This document shows, one piece after another, positions 1 to 12,600 of a stretch of DNA of 64,000 nucleotides. The translations under genes were made by a program, and so were the position numbers. The DNA is from Schizochytrium sp. TIO01 (Eukaryota > Sar > Bigyra > Thraustochytrida > Thraustochytriidae), in assembly GCA_004764695.1 (NCBI GenBank), contig SMSO01000004.1, positions 456,501 through 520,500 of the forward strand. Direction: 5' to 3'. The first letter of the stretch is position 1. The number at the start of each line of letters is the position of its first letter. The notes below the pieces were generated by a model. That model saw nothing but the letters and a program-made list of their open reading frames with translations. It did not search any database and was not told the origin of the DNA.

Positions 1-1413
1 GAGCAGTTTCTGCTGCACCTCCTCATCTTCAATAATAAGCACCCGCTTAAGTTCGATGTTGGGTGCGGAAGTCTCCTCGCGACTCTTGTTGAAGAGAGGC
101 AGTACGTCGGTGGTGGGCAAGCGGCCACGGCGGCGGCGCTGTAGAGTGTTACGCAAGTACTGAGGACCAGCGCGGGATGTCGCCTTGCACTCGGTGACCT
201 TATACGGAATCTCAAACCAGAAGATTGAGCCGCGTCCGGTCTCCTCATTTGGCTTGTATCCGCATTGGCCACCGAGGGCGTGGACCTTGGCTGCCACCAT
301 GTAGAGACCGAAACCATGGTAGTCTGAGCGCTTTACATCTACCGTGTAGAGCAGGTCTCTGAACTCAGGTTTTACGCCCTTGCCAGAGTCGCGAACCTCG
401 AAGAGAAGAACATCGTTGCTCTGAGCACCTTCGAGGCCAGAAAGGCGCTTCAGGGATAAATGCACATGTACCTCATCTCCAGGCCCAGAAAAGCGACGGG
501 CGTTTCCGATGAGCTTGAGAGCTGCCGAAATGAACCAGCGAGGATCAGTAACGCAGGTAGAGAGGTTATCAGCAACATGAAACTCAGGAACGAGGCCGCC
601 TCCAAGGTTATCCTGCTGCGAAACGACGTTAACATCACCATAGGCAGAGTGGTAGCGAAGAGCGAATTGAACACGCTCGAGAGTGGAGTAGATGTTGGTT
701 GGTTGCATAATAGGCTTGAAGAGGGTCTCGTTAGTGCAGGCCAATCCATCGTACATGTCGGTGACAATCACGTGAAGACTGTCCATAGCACTAAGAGCAA
801 GCTCTGTCATGGTTCCGAATTCGGCGAGACGCGATTCCCAGGTCATGAGGAGTTCACGCTGGGTAGTTGAGAGCGAGGTGGCCGGGGACAGCGGTTCAAG
901 CTTCATGGTTTCGTCTAACTCAAGGTCCGAGTCGGACGCTTTACTTTCTTCAATGCCGAGAGTCCAGTCCTGCACGAGTCCAGACATGGCCTCGATTGAG
1001 AGAATGACACCCTGCACAGGGTTGTTGAGTAGATGCTCCACATGTTTCAGGTGGCGCTCCCGGAACGCAGCAAACAGTCTGTCGCGGTCCAACTCCGCTT
1101 CGACTTCCTCTCGCATGCTGCGCTCCTCAAGAATGCTATTTTCCAACTGCGCAATGATCTCCTGTAGCTCGTTCACCTTCTCGTCATACTCCTTGCGTTG
1201 TACCAATTTCGTGTCTTTCGTCATATTTCCATTCAATGCTGTGTTAAGCAGAAGCACCGCTACGCAGGACACTACGACGCGGGTTTCCAGTAGCGGCCCC
1301 GCGGCATCTTCTCCGCCAAGGATCGCCCAAGCGAGCACTACACCTAGCACTAGCGTCCCAAACGCCGGTGCCAGCGCCTGCACGCTGTGCTGGTACGCTT
1401 TCCGCCACGCCAT
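1..1413 (-). CDS. Hybrid sensor histidine kinase, C-terminus beyond the left edge
   Basis: Reading from the ATG at 1413 the frame stays open for 471 codons to the window edge. Two hydrophobic segments (about residues 13-33 and 44-60) precede a helical linker (70-120). An H-box-like stretch follows with His127 before Asn-Asn-Pro, then an N-box-like Asn304, a G1 motif DSGKG (342-346), a G2 motif GFGL (367-370), and the start of a receiver domain with an acidic EDE cluster at 462-464. This is the order of a hybrid kinase: ATP-dependent His autophosphorylation, then transfer to a receiver Asp that would lie outside the window. There is no room for a large extracellular sensor, so the protein probably senses through its membrane hairpin or partners. 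The residue after His127 is Leu, where Glu or Asp is usual, so catalytic competence is uncertain. The family call is firm; the ligand is unknown. Confidence 0.85.
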   Translation of the reverse strand, partial: MAWRKAYQHSVQALAPAFGTLVLGVVLAWAILGGEDAAGPLLETRVVVSCVAVLLLNTALNGNMTKDTKLVQRKEYDEKVNELQEIIAQLENSILEERSMREEVEAELDRDRLFAAFRERHLKHVEHLLNNPVQGVILSIEAMSGLVQDWTLGIEESKASDSDLELDETMKLEPLSPATSLSTTQRELLMTWESRLAEFGTMTELALSAMDSLHVIVTDMYDGLACTNETLFKPIMQPTNIYSTLERVQFALRYHSAYGDVNVVSQQDNLGGGLVPEFHVADNLSTCVTDPRWFISAALKLIGNARRFSGPGDEVHVHLSLKRLSGLEGAQSNDVLLFEVRDSGKGVKPEFRDLLYTVDVKRSDYHGFGLYMVAAKVHALGGQCGYKPNEETGRGSIFWFEIPYKVTECKATSRAGPQYLRNTLQRRRRGRLPTTDVLPLFNKSREETSAPNIELKRVLIIEDEEVQQKLL

Positions 1414-3563
1414 TGTGACCACGCAACTCTTGCTCGCCTCGCCCGCCTTGCGCTTGCGGCTTTGCTTTGCTTTGCTTTGCTTCTGCAGTTGCCTTGCCTC
1501 AGCGATTCTATTGAACGATTAAAATAATAATAATAATAATTCTAAGTTGAAAAAGAAACCTTTGAAGGAAGTGAAAAGAAAAGAAGGAGTAAAAGGAACT
1601 TAATTTGTTTTTTAAAAGTCCTTCTCTATTCCGAAATCATTTGTTTTCCAGAAAGCTCTTCCCGGTTTTTCATCTTTTGCGTCTTGGTCTCTCGTGAAAA
1701 TCAAAGTCAGCGCACAGTCTATGGTAGGGGGAGAAAATACGGGGTTTGAAGCGAGAACTTTCGAAAGTCGGAAACCAGATTTACTACGACTATTGTTTTT
1801 TACAATGATAACCCCCCCCAAACAAAAAAAACACTTTTTTTTTTTTCTTCTTGATTAAACAAACGAGTCGACCGAATACTAAACATAATTATTGTCATTA
1901 AATTAAAGCTTGATTGCCCTTGCTACCAAGAAACCAGCCCAGATTAGAATGACCCGCTTAACCAAGGTAGGGCGATGGCCTCTCGCTGTACTTCCACAAC
2001 CACGTGCTTTCTCTTTTCGTGGTTGGCTTAAACCTAATATATGATTCCTATGCCAAACCGGAACTCTGCTGCTAAATAAAGAAATAAAATGAAAATAAAA
2101 GTTAAGCAGCGTGTCTTTTTTTCATGTTTTGAAGTAAAAATGTACTTCAGTATAACTGTGTTTCATTTTGTACCCCGAAGACTATTTCTTTCATGCCCTT
2201 TTCTCTCCTTGTCAAAGGTGTCGTCGGAGATATGAAGATGAGACTGCCACGGATTTAGAGCAAGGTTCCGAATTGTTATCTCCAGCACAGAACGTTGCTT
2301 CTCCTTACGACAGCACAACTCCTGAAAACACTTATTTAAATTTCAATTTAAAATAGATTTATAAATAAGAAGTTTTTAAAATATTTAAAAGTAATCTAAA
2401 GAGACAGGCAGACAGGCAATCAAATAGAGCGATCACTATAGAGCTCACGATAGGTCCTCCACTAAACCTCCTCTTTGCTTGTTTTCTGATTTTCTGATCC
2501 ATGAGTTGGGGAACAACAAAGGAACTGAGCAAGCTGAGATCGCCTTAAACATGTAGTTACGTCATGAGGTTTCATCTCCTCTCAACATTTCCACACGAGT
2601 TGTTTGCCCAAACCTTCTTTTCTGTTCTACGACAAAACTGGAGACAAAAAACCAAAACAAAACCTGGTATAGGTCCTCTCCTTCTCCATCATCATTATCG
2701 TCATCACCGGGAGGTTGATTCGACACCAACAGGACTTAATTCGATGCACCCATCTGATTTGATACACGAGGCGCAGGAGCAATAGCCATGCTACCTGCAA
2801 GAGATCAGTCAGTTGGAAGCGATTCTCCCTTAACCCATTCTCTTCAACCTCGAACCTAGGCCGGCGCAAGTGGGTTTTTAATGAGCACCACGTCAACCTC
2901 ACAAACCGATGCCATGACTTCTTATCACTGTCGGTGCGCACGCTCCTGCACAAGCTATGTATGCATTCAAGCATTCATCCATGCATCCACGCATGCATGC
3001 ATCCATGTATTTCTGACTGTATCTGCGCTCGCCACTTCTGCCTGAAACTGACTCCGCGCCGCTGGGCAGCACAGCAGCAAAGCACGGCACAGACGTGCTG
3101 CTCCCTAAGCCCTCGGTTTACGTCTACCGATCAACTACCCCGACTTGACTCTCTGCAATTGAGTTGACCTAATCCACTTGCCTCGCAGACACGAAATGCC
3201 GGCGCACTGACTTCAACCCTGGCTCCTCTTTCCAAAGAGCACGCCATTGCGAGCGAGCTTCTTTCCAGCTCGCACAAGGATGATGATCAGTTGTCGCCAG
3301 GCACTCTTGAAGAAGGCGAGCACGCTGTATGCTATGCCGTGCTATGCTATGCTGGACTATGAATGCTCTGATGATCGACCATTTGTCAGCTCAAAGGGTG
3401 GTGGCGAAACGGCTTTGAGCTCAGTTGAAGGAGGCGCGCAGCGACTAATCCTGATCGCATCGCGATGGCAGCTTTTCGCAAAGGCACAGCAAACGGAAAC
3501 AGAGCATTTTTGTCGTTATAGGAAGAGAATTCGAAGGAAAACCAAATTTACCAAACAGCGACT

Positions 3564-3592
3564 TTATTATTATTATTATTATTATTATTATT
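3564..3592. repeat. (TTA)n microsatellite
   Basis: Nearly ten uninterrupted TTA units, followed by T-rich and A-rich sequence. Confidence 0.95.
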
Positions 3593-3652
3593 TTGTTATT
3601 TATTACTACTTCTTTATTTAAGAAAAAAAAAATAATTAAAATTGAACTTAAA

Positions 3653-3674
3653 ATTGATTGATTGATTGATTGAT
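3653..3674. repeat. (ATTG)n microsatellite
   Basis: Five and a half ATTG units. A longer block of the same unit lies about 180 bp downstream, and the motif recurs near 21095 and 23258. Confidence 0.95.
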
Positions 3675-3855
3675 CGAAACGTATTTCTTCTTATCTCGGT
3701 CAATTTGCTAGTGTCGTTTCTAAAGAAATGGCACGCTCTTCACTTTTTAAACTTAAAAAAACCAAATCAAACTTAAAGAAATACCTTTTAAAAATAAAAT
3801 AAATATAGAAAACTTGACATGAAGCAGTCCCTCTGCTACTGAGTACATCAGAGGC

Positions 3856-3893
<38 letters not shown>
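3856..3893. repeat. (ATTG)n microsatellite
   Basis: About nine ATTG units ending in a GATCGATTGG variant. Same unit as the block at 3653-3674. Confidence 0.95.
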
Positions 3894-4432
3894 CGATTGG
3901 GGTGGTCTTTGCAGAAAGAAGAAGAGATAGAGGAGGTGTCTTTCATTCTAAACCTAGACAGGGAATGTCGTTCGCAGCAGCTGCTTCGAGGTGAGCTGGA
4001 TATTTATTTCAACAGATCGAGCGATGAGTACGTGGCGAGCGCTTCTCAAATGCAACTTCCCGGCTCAGCTCATCAGACTCTCCACTCAGCCAGAGGGAAG
4101 TAAGTGTCTCAAGCAAGCAGACGGAGGTGCTCCCACACACCAAACCAAAAGTAAAAGACCACGCAGGCTACAGCAGTTCGCGCTCTTGCTCTTCGACCCG
4201 ATCTTCACCGGTCGCCTGGCCAGCTTCTAGCTTTCCACAAACCCCGCACCGATTGGCAGTCTGTCTAGGCTCCACCCACCCAAGTCAAGCCGACTTTCCT
4301 GACTGCCTTCCTTCCAGGGCGCCGCTCTGGGCCTGGTTTACAGGAGGACCTCGAGAGCAGCAGAGCGGAGTCCTCTTCGCGCCACAGGCTGATTGGTTTG
4401 CTTCTGCAAAGTCGAATGCGTGCTGCCAACAA

Positions 4433-4468
4433 CTTGAACTTGAGCTTGAACTTGAGCTTGAACTTGAG
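4433..4468. repeat. 12-bp tandem repeat, unit CTTGAACTTGAG
   Basis: Three copies of a 12-mer built from two 6-mers (CTTGAA and CTTGAG). The open frames across it read Leu-Glu or Lys-Phe repeats, which explains the ORFs here without a real gene. Confidence 0.85.
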
Positions 4469-4710
4469 GCAAGATTGCAAAAAGCAGCAGATTTTGCTGC
4501 TTGAGGTGAGACACATTTGTGTCTCTCGGCGCTGCTACTGAACGGCCTTTGAGAGGCACGTACATATGAGTGACGTGAGCAAGCGAGAGCACAAGGCCAA
4601 GGTCACCGAGGGTCTAGCGAAGAGGAGGCGAGGTCTCCGTAGTCAATCCTCTGGCCTCCTCGTTTCCGTCTCCGCCATTTCCCCAAAGCTCCGAAGAAAC
4701 AGAGCTCAAG

Positions 4711-4746
4711 CGAAGCAAAGCGAAGCAAAGCGAAGCAAAGCGAAGC
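4711..4746. repeat. 10-bp tandem repeat, unit CGAAGCAAAG
   Basis: About 3.6 copies. On the opposite strand the unit reads CTTTGCTTCG, a relative of the CTTTG pentamer expanded at 53211-53305 and present upstream of the histidine kinase. Confidence 0.9.
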
Positions 4747-5185
4747 TCCGAAGAAGGTTGTATTATATACATAATCTCCAATCTCTGAGTACGCATATTG
4801 CATTTTCATTTCTTCATTTTCTTTTTTTCTTTCTTTCTTTGTTTCTTTTAGCTTAAAATAATAAATTTAAAAAAATCCATTAAACAAGTTGAACAAAGTC
4901 CGCAAAAGAAACGTTAGGCAGCCTTGAAGAGGTTCCGAGGCACAGCATCAGCAGAGGCCAGCCAGCCAGCCGCCAGAGCAGAAGAATGCCGCAGGGCACG
5001 CTAGGCAGCCAAACCAGCCTGGCAGACAAATAGACAAACAGACACTCAGTCAGAGGCTCGAAGCGCGGTCTTTCGTTCTTTCCCAACTCATGTTGCTTCG
5101 TGGAAGTCGGCGGTAAATCGAGTGAATGAAAGACCCGCCTAACCGCGGGTGCGTGAAAGACCCGCCCGTGAATGAAAGACCTCTC

Positions 5186-5186
<1 letters not shown>

Positions 5187-5233
<47 letters not shown>
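5187..5233. repeat. (CTTT)n microsatellite
   Basis: About 47 bp of pure pyrimidine CTTT repeat, running into degenerate CTTA, ACTTTACTTTGTT units up to about 5283. Confidence 0.95.
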
Positions 5234-5360
5234 ACTAACTTACTTTACTTTGTTACTTACTTTACTTTGTTACTTACTTTCTTTCATGGATGGCTGGCAG
5301 TCTGCGCCCGGTAGCGCCTTCGACCAAGATCGAAGGATTTCAAAGCTTTGCTTGCCTGCT

Positions 5361-5396
5361 TGCAGTTTGTAGTTTGCAGTTTGCAGTTTGCAGTGC
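5361..5396. repeat. 7-bp tandem repeat, unit TTTGCAG
   Basis: Four to five copies, one with a TTTGTAG variant. Confidence 0.85.
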
Positions 5397-6600
5397 TGGC
5401 TGCTCAGCTGGCCGAAGAGCAGACGAAGGCAGGAGTTTTGAAGATGCTGATGGTTGCGTCTCGCTTCTTATGCCTCGAGTCGACTCGAAATAACTCTTCG
5501 GTCGGTCTCTTGCTTGGAGGAGCACGGAGTTCCAGTGCCATCATCGAAGAGAAGAGAAGAGAAGAAGACCCACCAGGCGGCGGTTTGCATGGGTCGCTCG
5601 CTCCATCAATCACTTGATGATGTTTTCAACAAGAACAGACATCGCAATGCTGCTGCGCTGTTTTGCTGTGTTTGGCTGGCCACAAAAATTTCGTTGCGGT
5701 CGGATATTACAGTGACAACTGCATGCATGCATATGGGGTCTTCTTCACGTGCTGTGGCATAGCTCGCGATTTCTGAGCAGAACTCAGCGCCATGGCAGCT
5801 TGAATGCTTCGAATTGCGGGAAGGGGACAAGATACATACGCCCAGAGAGAAGTCAGCAAGGATCGAGTGAATCACGCGAAGCAATCCCAAAGGGCGAAGA
5901 AGCAGCTTCGCTCGCTTAGGATGATGAGAACTGCACGGCCGTATAAGGCAGCCAGTTGTACTACTTAGTTGGTGCGCAATTTCACCACATTAAAACAAGA
6001 ACTTACTCCCCCAACTGGCACATCCTTTGCAAGCAAATTGCTCTTTGAGCGATTGCATTCTTCGAGAGCAACTTCAGAACTCTGTCTACCAAGTAGTGCC
6101 ATTGCAACCATGCGCTAGCTCAGCAACCTTGGCAAAGTGGGAGCGACCCTGGTGGGGCCAGGAAGGCCTCTCCTACTTAGCCTGCATCATCATATCATCA
6201 TCACAGAGCAGTCTCATGCAATCCATTATCCCTCTCACCGGCACAGCAAATGGCCCACTCCACCTCTGGCGAAGTGGACTCCCCAACCAGGTCTGTGCAT
6301 GATTCTAGGTTTCGCAACAGATGATGGAAACCAAAACAAAGGGCAGGGTATACGCTTTCCGGCTGCCAGAGTCTCAGATCAAAGATGGTAGCCAGAATGC
6401 CTCAAACATTGGGGAGCACCAGCTGTCCTCCTTGCCGCGCCCTTCATGTACGCGCAGCAGCCGCAGAAAAGGCCAGGTCGCTGGTGGGACACCAGACAAG
6501 TGTCGGTCGGTCAATTCTATTACAAAAGAACAGCCAAGAGAACTCAGAGGAAGACCTGAAGAACATACTTTTCAATTTTTATTTTAAAACCATAAAAAGC

Positions 6601-9600
6601 AAATACTTTTTTATTTCCATTTGGTGATTTTTTAATGATTATTTATTTATTTTAAGGTTTAAAGGAAAGGTTGGGGTCTAAAGACCTACCTGCAGAGAGT
6701 AAAAGCAATATCTAAAGTATTAAAATTTAATTTTTAATAGTAAGGACACATATATACATTCATGCAAAACAAACATGCATGCAAACAAACAAACTTACAC
6801 ACCCTGAAAGAAAAAATAGAAAAATTGTCTCGTGTCTCGTGAGACGTATTAGAAAAGCTGAATGTCTGAAAGCAAGTCTTAAAGCTTTTCCAAAAGCAAG
6901 AATTATTATCTAATTTGCTAACTTTATAGGTTTTAAGGGGTGAAGATTTTTTCGGCTAAAGGAAAAAATCAAGATATGTGAGGTGGAGTGAAATGAAGTT
7001 TGAGATCTTGATCGTTGTATTGGGCATTTGCCTGGTGGCAAAGTAATACAACGCGAATGTGGAGGTCGGCATAAAGCTAGTTATCCGCCGTAATAGATGA
7101 GGACACATACTTTGCGATAAGTGGATAGTTCTTGCGGTTTAAGCAATTCAGCAAACATATGGCATAGTAGAGGACTAATAGGAAAATAAATATCTTTGCG
7201 GGGATGAAAAGACCGACCCTGTGCTGCAGAGCAGCCAGGACTATGGAAGGGTCGTATTAGTGGACGATTCCAGACAACCAAACTTAGATCAACTTTCTTT
7301 CATCACCAGGCGGGAAGCCTCACTGGGATTCTTTGAGGTAGCGCCCACACACAACACCTAAACTAAAAGATGCCTAAATGTAGATAACAGACTTTGTAAA
7401 TCTTAGGTTCCGGTAATGCATTGGCAGCAGATCCAAACAAGATATTGACTGACCCGCTTTATTTGCTGAAGTCGCAAATTTTGACAGAGACAATCGCTAC
7501 CTATGTCGTTCTCTCCATGATTGTCAATCCAATTGACTCCATTGTCTTGTTTCTATACCGTTTCCATAATCTATCCTGTTTTTCTGAAAGCTGGTAAACT
7601 TTGGCTTCGTGCTCAGTCTTGTGGTTGAGGAGCAACAGCCATGTCAAGAAAGTTGAAGAGAGGAATCAAATACCGGCCACTTGAACTTGCAGCGCCTCCT
7701 ATGCTGCATTCTAATTTTGTCACTTGCTTTCTGTCACGTAGCAAGTGTCTATGTCACGCCATAGAATAGGAATTAGTGAATGGTGAGCCATTATTTTATT
7801 TATCAAAAATACATATTATGATAATATATATTAAAAATTAAACATTGTTTTAATAGATGAATAAGATACCTACTTATATCCTTTTTAACTTTAGAAATAT
7901 AGAATCTCTTAGTAGAGTAACTAGTATCCACATCAAATTTCTTACTGAAAGAAAACATTTTAAACATTGGAAAACTTTTGAAAAAAGAAAATGTCGATTG
8001 GCATATATCAAAGCTTTCCAACTCAAGCGCTTCTTGCTGCCAGTGCAATTACGCGGTTTCACATATACAACTTTATGTATGTTAAAGCCTCAGTCTAATC
8101 CGTATACCACATTACATGTTTTCTTCTAAGCAAAGTGGCCGGTTCGATTGATAAGAGTGTATTTTCAAATTTGTATACTCACAGAATTGGGTCCGCGGTC
8201 TTATTAAAAGTTTATCCAACTGTTTCTTCGTAAAAAAAGAGAAAAAAAGTGTCCTGGAATAAGTATTTTATATAAACTTCTCTTTTAAAGAGTATAATTT
8301 TTCAAAATTAATTATTATTCATCATATAACAATAGTTATATTAATAAGAGAGGGGGAATAACATTTGATAGGGGTCAATTAATGATGAAAAGAAAAATCA
8401 ACAGTGATGCTTCACAGTTCTTCAAGAACCGAATTGATAACTTGTAATTACCTACTATCAGCACAGCAACGCATGTCAAATTCTGAATTTTCGTATCTTC
8501 AGTTACCCTGACTGCATTTCAAGATTTCTATGCTGACCTACTCATTACCCCCCTCTTGCGAAAGCAAATTTATGAAAGCTGTTGTTTATTCGCTCAATTT
8601 GAGGCTCCATGGATTACCTTTTATTTACAAACACGTGCAAATGTGCCGACGACATAACTTATAAATTCAACGGATTAATTGAATCTAACTGGTTCAACTT
8701 GGCACCAACTACCACTCTTTAATATATTTCTAAACAGGCGGTTTATTTAACTTTGTTGTATAAAATTCCTTATTCATGTGTGTAAACTCATACTACAACC
8801 TGATCAAACTAGCAAGGTGTAACTAAAACCATTCAGGAGAGTGCATATTTTTCTTTTTAAAGAAGGCAAAGCTTTTGTAGATACTAAAGTGCGCTGTATT
8901 GTTAACTATTGAATGAGATGGCGTCCTTTTTTCGCCGCATGTAGTTGTAACGGAAAAAAGGTTTTGGAAGTAGAAGTCGAAACTGCTCGGTGTTTGAGGT
9001 GAGACAAAACAGAAGCACTTAAAGTATTGTATAGCCTGAGCTAAACTAACTTATCATTGGCGGCCTGTTACACTCACGCATAGCGGGGTGAATCCTATGG
9101 GCAGTAAATTAACGCGCCAGGGAAATATAATTTCTTCAGTTAAAAAAACTACCTATTAAGGCATTGTACACTTTAAAGCTGCCAGCACACCAAATAGATG
9201 GTGAGTGCCATTAACTGCACGAATTGAAATGAGAATAGCCTCGCTCGAGAGGGGGGACAGTAGTGCTCTAAGAGAAGCAGCTAGCTTCTCATGAGCTCTT
9301 ACAATTAACGACTGTGGGGAAAGTCCATCGGAAGGTGCTGCAACAGTCTTGCCTCTTGATGACTAGCTCGGTGTCTTTTCTGCTCGTACCGTATCCTCAA
9401 GATAGGCAAACGGCAGAGGCTTTTATTGCTATGGCAGAGAGAGGAGATAATAACGCTCGAAACATATTGCGCGAAGTGCTTTCAGAAAGGGTATTGGCGA
9501 TTATTGTTAAAATTATATGGAATATTTTTTCGGGAATAAGCAGGTTTGATTTCGTAGCCCTTGGTCACTTCCCGAGTGCTGCAACATAGGTGTGGTATTT

Positions 9601-12600
9601 TGCAGCTCTCATTTAGGTTTCAGATGAGGTCAATCAACACAAAGCCATTTCGCATGTGTGCTGGCAAAAAGGTCTGTGGCTGTGTAGAGGAATGCGCTCC
9701 TCTCAAATAACGATGGGTAGGTATACCAACATAAAAAATCAAAATCTTCAAACAAAGAGGGAGGTTTCATTCCATTTGTTTCATTCGTCCAAAATCAGTT
9801 TTATCGAGAAACGTGAATTTCGAAGTTTGCTCATCCAGGTTCAGAGTGTAGCTAGTAAGACATTATTTTATGTATATCTATGGCGCAAAGCATATTTTCG
9901 TATTTTATGACTTATTGAATTTGGATCAATTCCTTCTCATTTCACGTTTAACAACTTACTTTTTCCTTCTTTCTTTCCAGAATCTTTATTTTGTTGATCA
10001 ATCTTAGGAAATGATGTTTTTCTTAACAACATCACTTTAGCGAAAATTGCTAGGTCTACTTGGTGCTACATTATCACTTGCAACTACATCCATGCATCAA
10101 AGCGAGGCAGCTAATTCACAGATTTATAAAAACCACTGTGTTTCTGTCACTGAAGACAGTTAATAACGGAAGGTAACTATGGATATGTACGTTTATTATG
10201 TAGCAACACTGCATATTACTAGTCTTGCAAACAGCTTCACTTTCCCTCAGCCAACTAAAAATAGATAAATCGAAACGTAGAGGTTATTTCAAACAACAAC
10301 TTTAAAAGAAAAATCGCTAATCGTACTAATAATTCAAAGTATTGGAATAAATTCATCATTTTTATTTATTCACTTTCCATTAGTGAGGAAGAAAAAAATA
10401 TTAAGAAAAACTTTTGCTGGTGGGTGGGGATCATTTTTGCGTCGAGTTGGGTTATCACGGTAATTAGTTTAAAGCTTCTGTCAGCACAGAAGCGGACAAT
10501 GCCTATAAAGAGTTGATTTTCGAGCGTTCGTAATCGGTCTATTTTTGTGAATTGAATTATAAAATCGGAAGATTATGGGTTAATAGCAGGATATGAGAAT
10601 GCTCTTCAAAACATCATAGGTATTCTCCTAAACACAAGGTAAGTGATGCTGTCTCAATGACTTTATCTTGGACTTTAATGTATCTGTTCAATGGGGTCTT
10701 ATCATTCCCAGGCAAGCATTGATAAATGAACTTGAGAATAGCTAGAATATAGTGATAGTAAGTTAACTCCAAAGATATCTATTTAATTTGGTATGGCTAT
10801 TGAGGATATAATGTATCCTTAATTGAAAGAACATGCTTCATGTGCATCAGACCTACTTTTCACAACCTCTTGGTATAAATTAGATTATACACATGACATC
10901 CTTTTCCCTCCCTGCCTTCTTTTTCTGCGCGCATGCGATAATGAAAGACATATATGGAAGAAATGGAGGAGACAAAAAAAAGTCTTCCGCAGAAAGAAGG
11001 AAAGCTGTCAGCTTTGCAAATGTTCGAGTTATTTTAGCCTGGAGAATGGCGCATGCCCTGTGAACTACTTTAGTGAAAGTCAACGTAACAGGGCTCCAAA
11101 ACCTCCACTTCAGCTCATTGCGAAATCTTCGTTCAGACCTACAAAAATGAAAGACCTGGTGCCTAATTGTGGCCGCTCCTTTTTATTGCACCACTAGCTG
11201 CTGTGCTGGTCATCTTGTATTGTTTGAGTCCAGATTCACGCCTAGGGATTCACTATCTCCATCTACCTCTTGGTTGCCACAACAGCTGGAACTTAAGAGG
11301 TCCTATTTGGCAGGAGTGGTTATTCCTACTGCGTCTCCTGATGTCATCTAGCCCTGACATGCACTGACCTATCAGAGCAAAGAGGACATGAGGATTACAA
11401 TGATGACAAATCAAAATTGTAGCGGCTGCTTATAAAGTAAGATTGGTGAAGCCCTTTGTAATTTTCGCGTTTTGTTTTTTGAATATGAGCAGCTACGGTC
11501 TAAATCTACCCTCCCACGGAAGCCTGTACTTTTTTTGGGCTGATTCCTGGTTGTTGAAGTTGTAAGATCGCACATTCCATCTTGAACGGGTTTTCGCCCG
11601 GTTTGCATAGTAAGCAATTCACTCCAAGTGCTGGGCAGAAGAGCACCTCCTGCAATTGATAGTTGCTCGAGGGTAAGTACAATTTCTCTTCTTGTGTAAT
11701 TCTATTTAGATGAAACAAGGCTCTCATATGTGCAACAAGGGATGCACATGCAAGTCTTAAACCTGGGTTCATTTGATAGCCTTACCGCGGAAGAGAAGTT
11801 TGGTGAACGCTGTGAGACTAAATGCTGTGCGATCGGCATTTTGTATATTTTTAATTTTTTAATTAAAATAATAATAATAATAGTAATACTCTCTACCACT
11901 AATGATTAATAAACCGCGTCTCCCTTACTCTTATTACTCCTTACCTCATTTTTATAAAAAGATTTCGTTTATCTTTTAAATAGAAAAATAGAAATAATAT
12001 AACTGAAAAAAGCTGTTGTATATTTATTTTCATCCAAAGCCACCAGTACACTTGACTCTCTTGCGACTGACACACAAAAACCATGCGATTCGATCCGTTT
12101 TCAAAGCAGCGTCAGACTTAGGGTTGAAGCAGCTTCTGCATCGGGAAAGAATGTTTTCTCTAGGTCTTCCGCTACCACAAGAATATTGTGGGGATGGAGA
12201 ACTCAGTCTTGTCAGCAAATATTGAAGTAACTTACATCACCAAACCTTCGCTCGCGCATTTACACAGACACCTCAGAAAGTTCTGTTGAAACTTTCTTGC
12301 ATTTGTCTGCTTTCAAAGTGCAGTGCACAATGTATGAAATGGAGGAAACACATTCAGAAAAGCCTGTATCAGACTCCACGATGTGGAAACCAGTATCTTA
12401 GCATGAGCAAAGACATGTAGGTCATTGATCGATTCCCATCTATTAGGAAGCACTTGCAAAGCTAAGTGACTTTAGTTAGGACCATGGAAACAATTTATGA
12501 GATCCAATTTAACTTTATTCTGTGTGTAGTACTTAAAAGTTAGGTTTTATCAAATTTGCCTGAGTTCATCGTTGTTGATCTAAACATGATTCATGAAAAT

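Larger units (their letters stand above)
1414..6600. other. Spacer with microsatellites, no supported gene
   Basis: I found no ORF with recognisable domains on either strand. The first 100 bases act as the upstream region of the histidine kinase and contain a short CTTTG run (about 1463-1483). The rest holds TTA, ATTG, CTTT, TTTGCAG and CGAAGCAAAG tandem repeats, mixed with moderately GC-rich unique sequence. Several 60-136 codon ORFs occur here, but they overlap in several frames and lack family features. A pyrimidine-rich AG near 2213 followed by 46 open codons (to TAG at 2354-2356) could be a lone terminal exon, but I cannot connect it to anything. Confidence 0.6.

Noticed and set aside
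460-1522. Plus-strand ORFs of 136 and 237 codons across the left end
   Set aside because: They are antisense shadows of the histidine kinase, whose minus-strand frame carries all the kinase motifs.
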